Source: CAZHOV01 sp964534315 (lineage in GTDB: Bacteria > Bacteroidota > Bacteroidia > Chitinophagales > Saprospiraceae). From it: a stretch of DNA of 64,000 nt. The notes beneath the pieces are model-generated. The model was not told the origin of the DNA. It ran no database searches and saw only the letters and a list, made by a program, of their open reading frames with translations. Shown piece after piece: positions 56,794 to 64,000 of the stretch. A program made the translations under genes and the position numbers. The first letter of the stretch is position 1; each line of letters opens with the position of its first letter. The DNA is taken from contig CAZHOV010000007.1 in the NCBI GenBank assembly GCA_964534315.1, positions 1 through 64,000 of the forward strand, in the 5' to 3' direction.

Positions 56794-56823
56794 CAGTAGG
56801 CAGGGGGGCGTTAGTAGTGGGTA

Positions 56824-56858
56824 GTTAGTGGTTAGTGGTTAGTGGTTAGTGGTTAGTG
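56824..56858. repeat. Heptamer array (GTTAGTG)5
   Basis: Five perfect tandem copies of GTTAGTG shortly after the nadA stop. Related heptamer arrays occur at 58083 and, on the other strand, at 62157. Confidence 0.9.
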
Positions 56859-57054
56859 GTACTTTGTCAACTAAGTTGATTAAGTAAATTAAGTTGATTA
56901 GTTATGAAATAAATTACTGTAAAACAGCAATTTATTCCTTTACTTTATTAACCATTAAACTCAATTAACTTTCTTTACTAAGTAGTAGGGAGTAGTTGAG
57001 GGTTGAGCATAATTTGGAAAATCAACCGAAAGGTTGAAAGCCTTTAATATGTAT

Positions 57055-57112
57055 AGCCCCGCATTTCATTACAGCTTTTGCCGGTGCAAAAGATGTAATG
57101 AAATGCGGGGCT
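57055..57112 (+). terminator. Long hairpin (terminator or attenuator) before the DUF6089-type gene
   Basis: A 19-bp perfect outer stem (57055-57073 with 57094-57112) encloses an inner 7-bp stem (CTTTTGC / GCAAAAG). On the plus strand CTTTTACGTTTTTT follows. It is about 260 bp past nadA and 120 bp before the next start codon, so it may end nadA transcripts or act as a leader attenuator for the next gene. Confidence 0.75.
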
Positions 57113-57190
57113 TTTACGTTTTTTATAATATGTTTTCCTCCCGTCATGGAGTAGGGAAAATGTTAAAAGGACGATTTGCCTATATAACAT

Positions 57191-57221
57191 TACCTTTGTT
57201 TTCCGTTTTAGATTAACTTTG
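57191..57221 (+). promoter_or_regulatory. Candidate -7 elements for the DUF6089-type gene
   Basis: Two matches to TAnnTTTG: TACCTTTG at 57191-57198 and TAACTTTG at 57214-57221. The second ends 13 nt before the ATG, which would give a very short leader. Confidence 0.4.
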
Positions 57222-57234
57222 CGGCCAATTACTC

Positions 57235-58077
57235 ATGAACAGAACTAAACCGATTATTGTGAAAAAGAATCTTTTACTCTCATTAATGCTATCCATTTTC
57301 ACTTTGCCTGCTTTTGCTCAAGACACCTGGGAAGCAGGCGGCATGCTTGGCATTGCTTATTATTTTGGCGACTTGAATACCACTTTTAGGCTTGATGACC
57401 CTTCTTTTGCTGCAGGCGTAGCTGCCCGGTATAACTTCAATAACCGGCTTGCGTTTAAATTTTCAGGTAATTACACTACTCTTAGCGCCAGTGACGCAGA
57501 CTCTAAAAATACTTTTGAGCAGGCTCGAAATCTGAGTTTCCGTTCTGCTATTTTTGACGGTGCAGCGCAGTTAGAGTTCAACTTCCTCCCATATGTACAC
57601 GGTAGTAAAGAAAAATTTTATACGCCCTATATTTTTGGAGGGTTCAATATTTTTAGCTACAATCCTCAGGCAGAACTTAACAACGAATGGATCGACCTTC
57701 GATCACTGGGAACCGAGGGCCAATTTTTTGGGGAAGAATACTCTACAGTTAGTGGAGGTTTGGTATACGGGGTCGGTTTTAAAATTGATCTCAGCTATGA
57801 GTGGAGTATCAACTTTGAAATTAGTGGCCGCCAGTTATTTACAGATTATGTTGATGATGTGAGTACCACCTACCCCGACATGGAGGATCTCGAAAAACTG
57901 AGAGGAGAACTCGCCGTGACCTTGTCTGACCGGTCTATTCCGGGACTAACGGAGACACCTATCGGACAGCCCGGCCGTCAACGCGGAAACAGCAGAGACA
58001 ATGACAACTTTACCTTTATCTCCTTCAGCCTCATGTATTACTTCGGCGATTTGAAATGTCCCACCTATGGGAATTAG
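57235..58077 (+). CDS. DUF6089-type outer-membrane beta-barrel protein
   Basis: 280 residues. The signal peptide core is LLLSLMLSIFTLPAFAQ. The mature start AGGMLGIAYYFGDLN is the recognisable opening of this Bacteroidota family, followed by strands such as AGVAARYNFNNRLAFKFSGN, TPYIFGGFNIFSYNP and GVGFKIDLSYEWSINFEISG. It ends with FTFISFSLMYYFGDLKCPT. An eight- to ten-stranded barrel is likely; function unknown. It is followed by a strong terminator. Confidence 0.78.
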   Translation: MNRTKPIIVKKNLLLSLMLSIFTLPAFAQDTWEAGGMLGIAYYFGDLNTTFRLDDPSFAAGVAARYNFNNRLAFKFSGNYTTLSASDADSKNTFEQARNLSFRSAIFDGAAQLEFNFLPYVHGSKEKFYTPYIFGGFNIFSYNPQAELNNEWIDLRSLGTEGQFFGEEYSTVSGGLVYGVGFKIDLSYEWSINFEISGRQLFTDYVDDVSTTYPDMEDLEKLRGELAVTLSDRSIPGLTETPIGQPGRQRGNSRDNDNFTFISFSLMYYFGDLKCPTYGN

Positions 58078-58082
58078 TTGCA

Positions 58083-58136
58083 GTAGTGGGTAGTGGGTAG
58101 TTAGTAGTTAGTAGTGGGTAGTGGGTAGTGGGTAAT
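58083..58136. repeat. Heptamer simple repeat (TAGTGGG / TTAGTAG)
   Basis: Tandem TAGTGGG and TTAGTAG heptamers fill the gap between the DUF6089-type stop and the terminator. They belong with the arrays at 56824 and 62157. Confidence 0.85.
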
Positions 58137-58137
58137 T

Positions 58138-58190
58138 AAACTTAAAGAGGCTCACCTAAAACAAAGTTTTAGGTGAGCCTCTTTAAGTTT
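58138..58190 (+). terminator. Intrinsic terminator after the DUF6089-type gene
   Basis: A perfect 25-bp stem (58138-58162 with 58166-58190) closes on a 3-nt AAA loop. On the plus strand it is followed by TT and then GATC, the stem end itself being T-rich. With A-rich and T-rich flanks it may work in both directions. Confidence 0.85.
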
Positions 58191-58236
58191 TTGATCTATT
58201 CTTAATTGTTAATTCTTAATTTCTCCTAAAGGATGC

Positions 58237-58244
58237 TATATTTG
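58237..58244 (+). promoter_or_regulatory. Candidate -7 element for carA
   Basis: TATATTTG matches TAnnTTTG and ends 14 nt before the ATG, implying a very short leader. No -33 TTG at good spacing. Confidence 0.4.
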
Positions 58245-58258
58245 CAAAAATTTTCGAT

Positions 58259-59374
58259 ATGGGAGAAACGTTAAATCAGGAGGCAATCCTTCTATTGGAA
58301 GACGGAAAACTCTTCAAAGGAAAGGCGGTTGGTAAACAAGGAATCACGACCGGAGAAATTTGTTTTAATACCGGCATGACAGGCTACCAGGAGATTTTTA
58401 CCGATCCTTCCTATTACGGACAATTATTAGTGATGACCAATGTTCATATTGGAAATTACGGTGTCAAAAAGAAAGAACGCGAATCTGATGATGTAAAAAT
58501 TTCGGGATTGATCTGCAAAAACTTCTCTCCTCACTACTCCCGACCGATCGCTAAAACTTCGCTTCAAAACTATTTTGAAAAAGAGGGTATCGTCGGTATC
58601 TCCAATATAGATACAAGGGCTCTGGTCAAACACATCCGAAGTAAGGGGGCCATGAATGCGATCATTTCTTCCTCAGAAACGGATGTCAATAAGTTAAAAC
58701 AACTGCTGGAAGAAGTGCCCTCTATGGATGGCCTGGAATTAGCAAGTAAAGTTACCACCGAAGAAGCTTATATCAGAGGTAATGACGATTCCTTTTACCG
58801 GGTTGCCGCGCTAGACTTTGGTATAAAAAGAAATATTCTGAAGTGCCTGGAAAAAGAGGGGTGCTATATAAAAGTATTCCCTGCCCACACTCCCTTTGAA
58901 GAACTGGAAGAATGGGATCCGGACGGCTATTTCCTGTCTAATGGCCCGGGCGATCCTGCTGCCATGGACTATGCCATAAATACAGCCAAAAAAATATTGG
59001 AAAAAGATAGCCCTCTATTCGGTATTTGCCTTGGGCACCAACTGCTGGCTCAAGCTATAGACATTCCCACCTACAAAATGCATCACGGACACCGGGGCAT
59101 CAATCATCCGGTCAAGAATATAGTTAGCGGAATATCGGAAATTACCAGTCAGAATCACGGTTTCGGGGTGAGCCCGGAGGCTATCCAAGATAATAAAAGC
59201 AAAGTAGAGATCACCCACATTAACCTGAATGATCAAACGATTGAAGGAATCCGGGTGAAAGGGAAAAAAGCGTTCAGCGTGCAATACCACCCGGAAGCCT
59301 CTCCAGGTCCGCACGATGCCCGGTATTTATTTAAAGAATTTATCGAACTAATGAGCGGAAAAAAAAGCTGGTAA
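58259..59374 (+). CDS. carA: Carbamoyl-phosphate synthase small (glutaminase) subunit
   Basis: 371 residues. The N-terminal domain opens ILLLEDGKLFKGKAVGKQG and contains GEICFNTGMTGYQEIFTDPS. The C-terminal class I glutamine amidotransferase has the nucleophile Cys257 in FGICLGHQLL and the partners His344 and Glu346 in QYHPEASPGP. It hydrolyses glutamine and passes ammonia to CarB for pyrimidine and arginine synthesis. carB is not next to it here. Full length. Confidence 0.95.
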   Translation: MGETLNQEAILLLEDGKLFKGKAVGKQGITTGEICFNTGMTGYQEIFTDPSYYGQLLVMTNVHIGNYGVKKKERESDDVKISGLICKNFSPHYSRPIAKTSLQNYFEKEGIVGISNIDTRALVKHIRSKGAMNAIISSSETDVNKLKQLLEEVPSMDGLELASKVTTEEAYIRGNDDSFYRVAALDFGIKRNILKCLEKEGCYIKVFPAHTPFEELEEWDPDGYFLSNGPGDPAAMDYAINTAKKILEKDSPLFGICLGHQLLAQAIDIPTYKMHHGHRGINHPVKNIVSGISEITSQNHGFGVSPEAIQDNKSKVEITHINLNDQTIEGIRVKGKKAFSVQYHPEASPGPHDARYLFKEFIELMSGKKSW

Positions 59375-59455
59375 ATTGCTACTGGTAGTCTGAAAAACCT
59401 ACTGGTTAACTATAAATAGTTTATCTTTAAGTCAATTAATAAAGCCTAAAAGTAA

Positions 59456-60748
<1,293 letters not shown>

Positions 60749-60782
60749 TTCTTTTGTACATTAAATCAAAAATTAATTGCTT

Positions 60783-61091
60783 ATGTCCAGTCCTCTAAAA
60801 CCGTTATTCGATAAACTGCCGGCGCCTTTTCGAAATAAATACTTTATTGCCATCGTCCTTTTTGTGGCCTGGTTAATCTTCTTTGATAAGCACGACGTCC
60901 TCACCCAGTTTAAATTGCAACAAACCCACCAACAACTGGAAGAAGACAAAGCCTATTACGAAGAAGAGATCGAAAAAGCCTGGGAAGATAAAAGAGCGCT
61001 GGAAATTGATAAGGAAAAATTCGCCCGGGAGCACTATAATATGAAAAAAAGAGATGAAGATGTATTTCTGATCGTTCCCGAAAAGGACTGA
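60783..61091 (+). CDS. Septum formation initiator (FtsB/DivIC) family protein
   Basis: 102 residues from the ATG at 60783; a TTG two codons upstream is less likely. A short cytoplasmic N-terminus, one membrane helix (YFIAIVLFVAWLIFF), then a periplasmic coiled coil rich in Glu and Lys (LQQTHQQLEEDKAYYEEEIE), and the family ending FAREHYNMKKRDEDVFLIVP. It would act in the divisome with FtsL and FtsQ. The neighbouring eno gene is typical of FtsB/DivIC. Confidence 0.88.
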   Translation: MSSPLKPLFDKLPAPFRNKYFIAIVLFVAWLIFFDKHDVLTQFKLQQTHQQLEEDKAYYEEEIEKAWEDKRALEIDKEKFAREHYNMKKRDEDVFLIVPEKD

Positions 61092-61185
61092 GCCGCCTTT
61101 GTTTTTTTATTCAAAGGTCTACCTTTAATCCAAATTACGTCTCTTTAAATTGTATAAACTTTATCGCCAATAAAATTGCCAAAAA

Positions 61186-62070
61186 ATGTCTGTACTAGTT
61201 AACAAAGATTCAAGAATAATCGTGCAAGGATTCACCGGTAAGGAAGGGACCTTCCATGCCGAGCAAATGATCGAATACGGAACGACGGTTGTCGGTGGAG
61301 TCACTCCCGGTAAGGGAGGAAAAGAACACCTTGACCGCCCGGTTTTTAACACGGTAGCAGAAGCCGTGCAACAACAAGAAGCTGATACTTCCGTCATATT
61401 TGTCCCTCCCAGATTTGCCGCCGACGCTATAATGGAGGCTGCTGATGCAGGAATCAAAGTGATCATCTGTATTACAGAAGGTATCCCTGTGCAAGATATG
61501 GTTAAAGTAAAGACCTACCTGGAAGATCGCGACTGCCGGTTGGTTGGGCCAAATTGCCCCGGCGTTATCACACCCGGAGAAGCAAAAGTAGGTATTATGC
61601 CAGGATTTATCCACACCCCCGGAAGAGTCGGAATCGTATCCCGCTCCGGCACCCTCACCTATGAAGCGGTAGATCAGGTCACTAAAGCCGGTTTAGGCCA
61701 GTCTACCTGTATCGGGATCGGAGGTGACCCAATCGTAGGCACTACCACTAAAGAGGCCGTTCAGCTACTTATGGAGGACCCTGAAACAGACGGGATTATC
61801 ATGATCGGCGAAATTGGAGGCGGAATGGAGGCGGAAGCCTCTTACTACATAAAAGAACATGGCACCAAACCCGTTGTCGGTTTTATTGCCGGGCAAACAG
61901 CCCCCAAAGGCCGTAAAATGGGCCACGCCGGAGCTATCATCGGAGGCAAAGACGATACCGCCGCCGCAAAAATGAAAATCATGGAGGAATGCGGCATCCA
62001 TGTCGTTAAGTCTCCTGCCCACATCGGAGCCACCATGGCTAAAGCACTGGAACAGCTAACAGTGCAATGA
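61186..62070 (+). CDS. sucD: Succinate-CoA ligase (ADP-forming), alpha subunit
   Basis: 294 residues. CoA-binding opening [18 protein letters not shown], then [28 protein letters not shown] and [14 protein letters not shown] sequence ([16 protein letters not shown]). The active phosphohistidine is His247 in GHAGAIIGG. It forms succinate and ATP in the citric acid cycle together with SucC, which is not adjacent. The last codons (AGTGCAATGA) are the seed of a short repeat that continues past the stop. Confidence 0.95.
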   Translation: MSVLVNKDSRIIVQGFTGKEGTFHAEQMIEYGTTVVGGVTPGKGGKEHLDRPVFNTVAEAVQQQEADTSVIFVPPRFAADAIMEAADAGIKVIICITEGIPVQDMVKVKTYLEDRDCRLVGPNCPGVITPGEAKVGIMPGFIHTPGRVGIVSRSGTLTYEAVDQVTKAGLGQSTCIGIGGDPIVGTTTKEAVQLLMEDPETDGIIMIGEIGGGMEAEASYYIKEHGTKPVVGFIAGQTAPKGRKMGHAGAIIGGKDDTAAAKMKIMEECGIHVVKSPAHIGATMAKALEQLTVQ

Positions 62071-62125
62071 GGAATGTGCAATGTGCAATGTGCAATGAGG
62101 AATGTGCAATGAGGAATGTGCAATG
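62063..62125. repeat. TGCAATG-type short repeats at the sucD end
   Basis: Interspersed copies of GTGCAAT and GAGGAAT run from inside the final codons of sucD to about 62125. The first copy includes the sucD stop codon, so the array seems to have expanded from coding sequence. Confidence 0.85.
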
Positions 62126-62156
62126 TTGGATTAGGTAAAAGAGGCACTTTCAACTA

Positions 62157-62194
62157 TTAACCACTAACTACTAACTACTAACTACTAACTACTA
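62157..62194. repeat. Heptamer array (ACTAACT)n
   Basis: About five copies of CTAACTA immediately upstream of the 62203 start codon. On the opposite strand this reads TAGTTAG, related to the arrays at 56824 and 58083. Confidence 0.9.
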
Positions 62195-62202
62195 AAAAAA
62201 AT

Positions 62203-63225
62203 ATGTCCACTTCAACAACCAATTTAACCGGCCTGATCAAAGAGCATATTGAAAAAGCACAGCAAGAGGCTTTAAATTACGAGGAAATCTTTAACAGTGA
62301 AGCTCCTGTTAGCGGAAAAAACGAATTCCTCTTTTTTATCAAACCAGAAATTACCCTTCCTTCAGCAACCATTGAACTGGATAAAATTCTGGAAATCATC
62401 CTTCAAAAAATTGATGCTGCAGGGTTGGGTATTCAGAACATTAAAGTTCTTTCCTCTAACTACCTGGAGCAATACAATATTATCGCTCAGCATTACGGGG
62501 TTATCAATAGTATTTCCAATAATGCAATGGAAGCGATGTCCCAAGGGGCTAAAGAGAAGTTTGCTTCTATTTTTGGAAAAAATATTGAAGACTGCACCGT
62601 ATTAGGAGGCTTTGAGTTTCTTAAAAAATATCCAGCCTTCAACGCCTTGTCACTTGATTATTTCTGGCAGAACAGCCAGGGGCAAAAACTTGCCGGTGGC
62701 ACGTATTGTGTAGAAATGAAACTGGATGCTGAAGTGGTTTATGCCGTGAATGGTTTCCACCCGCGGCAGCTTACGCATTTTACCGAAAAGGGTCGTTCTA
62801 TCGTCGTTTTTACACTCAAAGGCGATCTCAACTGGGCAGAGGCGCGACAGCAATTTATCGGAGCAACCAATCCCAATAAAGCAGCGGAAGGAAGCGTCCG
62901 CCGAACCCTCCTTGAACATAAGGATGAGCTAGGCCTTCCAGAGGTTTCTCAAGGCCTGAACGGCGTGCATTTATCTGCCGGCCCAGTCGAAGGATTGATC
63001 GAACTGGTTCGCTACAATTCCAACTTTGGCAACGAAAGCCAAGTCAAAACTTACAAAGATTTTGCCTTCGGCCAAACCCTCGACCAAGAATTTTCACCCG
63101 ATCAGGTAAAAATGATTCTTGACAATGCTGATCTGAACGTAGATGGAAAAGAGGAATCTATCTTCGACCTGACGGAGGAAAAAGACAGTGATGAGGCTGT
63201 TCAGATTCTGAAAGATGCGATGTAG
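62203..63225 (+). CDS. Divergent nucleoside-diphosphate-kinase-fold protein
   Basis: 340 residues, more than twice a normal NDP kinase (about 140-150). The N-terminal half has an NDPK-like first strand and helix (FLFFIKPEI, Lys47; ILQKIDAAGLGIQNIKVLSS). About 90 residues later the second half follows: IVVFTLKGDLNWAEARQQFI (Arg215), GATNPNKAAEGSVRR (Thr222, Arg233/234) and LNGVHLSAGPVEGLIELVR (Asn253, His256). These match the K, R, T, R, N and phosphoacceptor H set of NDP kinases, so activity is possible, but the insertion near residues 100-180 and the C-terminal tail are unusual. It may serve as the main Ndk or have another role. It follows sucD after repeat-rich sequence. Confidence 0.7.
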   Translation: MSTSTTNLTGLIKEHIEKAQQEALNYEEIFNSEAPVSGKNEFLFFIKPEITLPSATIELDKILEIILQKIDAAGLGIQNIKVLSSNYLEQYNIIAQHYGVINSISNNAMEAMSQGAKEKFASIFGKNIEDCTVLGGFEFLKKYPAFNALSLDYFWQNSQGQKLAGGTYCVEMKLDAEVVYAVNGFHPRQLTHFTEKGRSIVVFTLKGDLNWAEARQQFIGATNPNKAAEGSVRRTLLEHKDELGLPEVSQGLNGVHLSAGPVEGLIELVRYNSNFGNESQVKTYKDFAFGQTLDQEFSPDQVKMILDNADLNVDGKEESIFDLTEEKDSDEAVQILKDAM

Positions 63226-63246
63226 AAGTTATTTCTATTGAATATA

Positions 63247-63283
63247 AAAAAATGGAAAGTACGGTCGTGCTTTCCATTTTTTT
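63247..63283 (+). terminator. Intrinsic terminator after the NDPK-fold gene
   Basis: The stem AAAAAATGGAAAG / CTTTCCATTTTTT (63247-63259 with 63270-63282), with partial inner pairing ACG/CGT, ends in a run of seven Ts on the plus strand, 22 bp after the stop codon. Confidence 0.85.
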
Positions 63284-63387
63284 ATAGATAAGCTTAAATA
63301 ATATCTGTTCCATTCCTTCTTTAAAATCAATAAGACTTGTTATATTGAGCTTATCGTCATTTTCCTAAACCCAACCTACCTTTCATT

Positions 63388-64000
63388 ATGGACATAGGCG
63401 ATCTCGTCATATATAAGAATAACCAGTTGATTGCATTCAACAAACCCTCTACAGTGCCCGTACAGCCTGATAAATCAGAAGCTCCTTCTTTGCTGGATTT
63501 AGCGGAGCGTTACACGAAAAAGCGGTTATTTCTGATCAACCGGATTGACCGGCCTGCCAGTGGGATCGTTTTATTTGCCAAAAACAAGAATGCCCTGGCC
63601 AACATTCACCATCAATTTAAAGAACGGCTGGTAAAAAAGAGCTACCTGGCTGTCGTGGGCAATCCTCCGCCCAAACACGAAGATACGCTGATTAATTTCC
63701 TCCGTAAAAAGCAGGAGATCAATAAGACTTTTGTTTATGATCGAAAAGTAGCCTATTCTAAAAAAGCAGAACTCCAGTATACGCTGCGGGGAAACAGCCG
63801 AAAATATACACTTCTTGAGATCAATCTGATCACAGGAAGGCATCACCAGATCAGAGCTCAGTTGGCATCGATCGGTTGCCCGATCAAAGGCGATACCAAG
63901 TATGGTTTTAAACGCTCCAACCCCAATCGATCCATCCATCTGCACGGTTGGAAGCTCCATTTTTTCCACCCGGTTTCAAAAGAGCGCATCGAGTTGGAAG
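63388..64000 (+). CDS. RluA-family pseudouridine synthase (partial, runs off the window)
   Basis: Starts at the ATG at 63388 (MDIGDLVIYKNNQLIAFNKP) and stays open to the end of the window (204 codons). Catalytic motif LINRIDRPASGIVLFAKN with the conserved Asp, then KKSYLAVVGN and the late motif EINLITGRHHQIRAQLASIG, as in RluA/RluC/RluD-type enzymes. The first residue of the usual HRLDRPTSG motif is Asn instead of His. No S4 domain precedes it. It isomerises uridine to pseudouridine in rRNA or tRNA; the target is unknown. Confidence 0.88.
   Translation, partial: MDIGDLVIYKNNQLIAFNKPSTVPVQPDKSEAPSLLDLAERYTKKRLFLINRIDRPASGIVLFAKNKNALANIHHQFKERLVKKSYLAVVGNPPPKHEDTLINFLRKKQEINKTFVYDRKVAYSKKAELQYTLRGNSRKYTLLEINLITGRHHQIRAQLASIGCPIKGDTKYGFKRSNPNRSIHLHGWKLHFFHPVSKERIELE

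Larger units (their letters stand above)
56794..57234. other. Intergenic region with heptamer repeat and long hairpin
   Basis: About 440 bp between nadA and the DUF6089-type gene. It holds the heptamer array, partly repetitive AAGTTGATTA sequence (about 56870-56905), a very stable hairpin at 57055-57112 and two -7-like elements. A 60-codon reading frame at 57034-57216 spans the hairpin and is not credible. Confidence 0.6.

Noticed and set aside
57034..57216. 60-codon plus-strand frame after nadA
   Set aside because: It runs through both arms of a perfect hairpin, and the peptide has no signal or conserved pattern.
61845..62153. Minus-strand frame reading repeated [14 protein letters not shown] peptide
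   Set aside because: It is a translation of the TGCAATG simple repeat and the antisense of sucD.

Overview
This window is chromosomal DNA from a member of the Bacteroidota, most likely a Saprospiria/Lewinella-type gliding or surface-colonising bacterium. The evidence is several very large secreted proteins ending in the type B (CHU_C, 'gliding motility-associated') sorting domain of the type IX secretion system (T9SS), two PorP/SprF-family outer-membrane proteins, two PorE-like TPR/beta-propeller/OmpA proteins, smaller secreted enzymes with type A sorting tails, TAnnTTTG-like -7 promoter elements, and a general scarcity of Shine-Dalgarno sequences. No rRNA, tRNA, CRISPR array, integrase, transposase or prophage was recognised. 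A 10-N scaffold gap lies at 40379-40388.

Layout. 1-1755: a quinone-oxidoreductase-like dehydrogenase and a small secreted protein. 1978-11237: an orphan 2.3 kaa PKD-type surface protein and a divergent 571-aa type B sorted protein, separated by a 51-bp hairpin repeat array. 11254-23852: secreted protein, then cassette 1 on the minus strand (PorP/SprF -> PorE-like -> 2658-aa SprB-repeat adhesin). 24432-35460: arginine-decarboxylase-family enzyme, PGRP amidase with T9SS tail, ECF sigma factor plus membrane anti-sigma/beta-barrel partner, and an ABC-HlyD-TolC-beta-barrel export operon whose ATPase domain is degenerate. 35529-41807: SPFH lipoprotein, a minus-strand sigma/TetR/small secreted protein cluster, TPR protein, monoglyceride-lipase-like hydrolase (split only by the scaffold gap), and a hypothetical protein. 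42153-53426: cassette 2 with the same gene order as cassette 1 (PorP/SprF -> PorE-like -> 2386-aa adhesin). 53848-64000: trypsin-like protease, RsmI-like methylase, NadA, DUF6089-type membrane protein, and a housekeeping run of carA, eno, a DivIC/FtsB-like gene and sucD, followed by a divergent NDP-kinase-fold protein and a truncated RluA-type pseudouridine synthase.

How the genes fit together. The central theme is T9SS cell-surface display. Each cassette pairs a giant type B adhesin with its own PorP/SprF-like outer-membrane component and a PorE-like periplasmic, peptidoglycan-binding component. The two adhesins also share a multi-domain block of roughly 420 residues. The core T9SS motor and translocon (PorK/L/M/N, SprA) is not in this window and must be supplied elsewhere.

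The least explained signals are non-coding. They are a family of 12-bp palindromes (CACCTATAGGTG) set on a 17-bp lattice at four intergenic sites, two further hairpin tandem arrays (51-bp and 70-bp units), heptamer simple repeats after several housekeeping genes, and a dyad (AWAGT-TTT-ACTWT) 20-26 nt upstream of three start codons including a TetR gene and the export operon.
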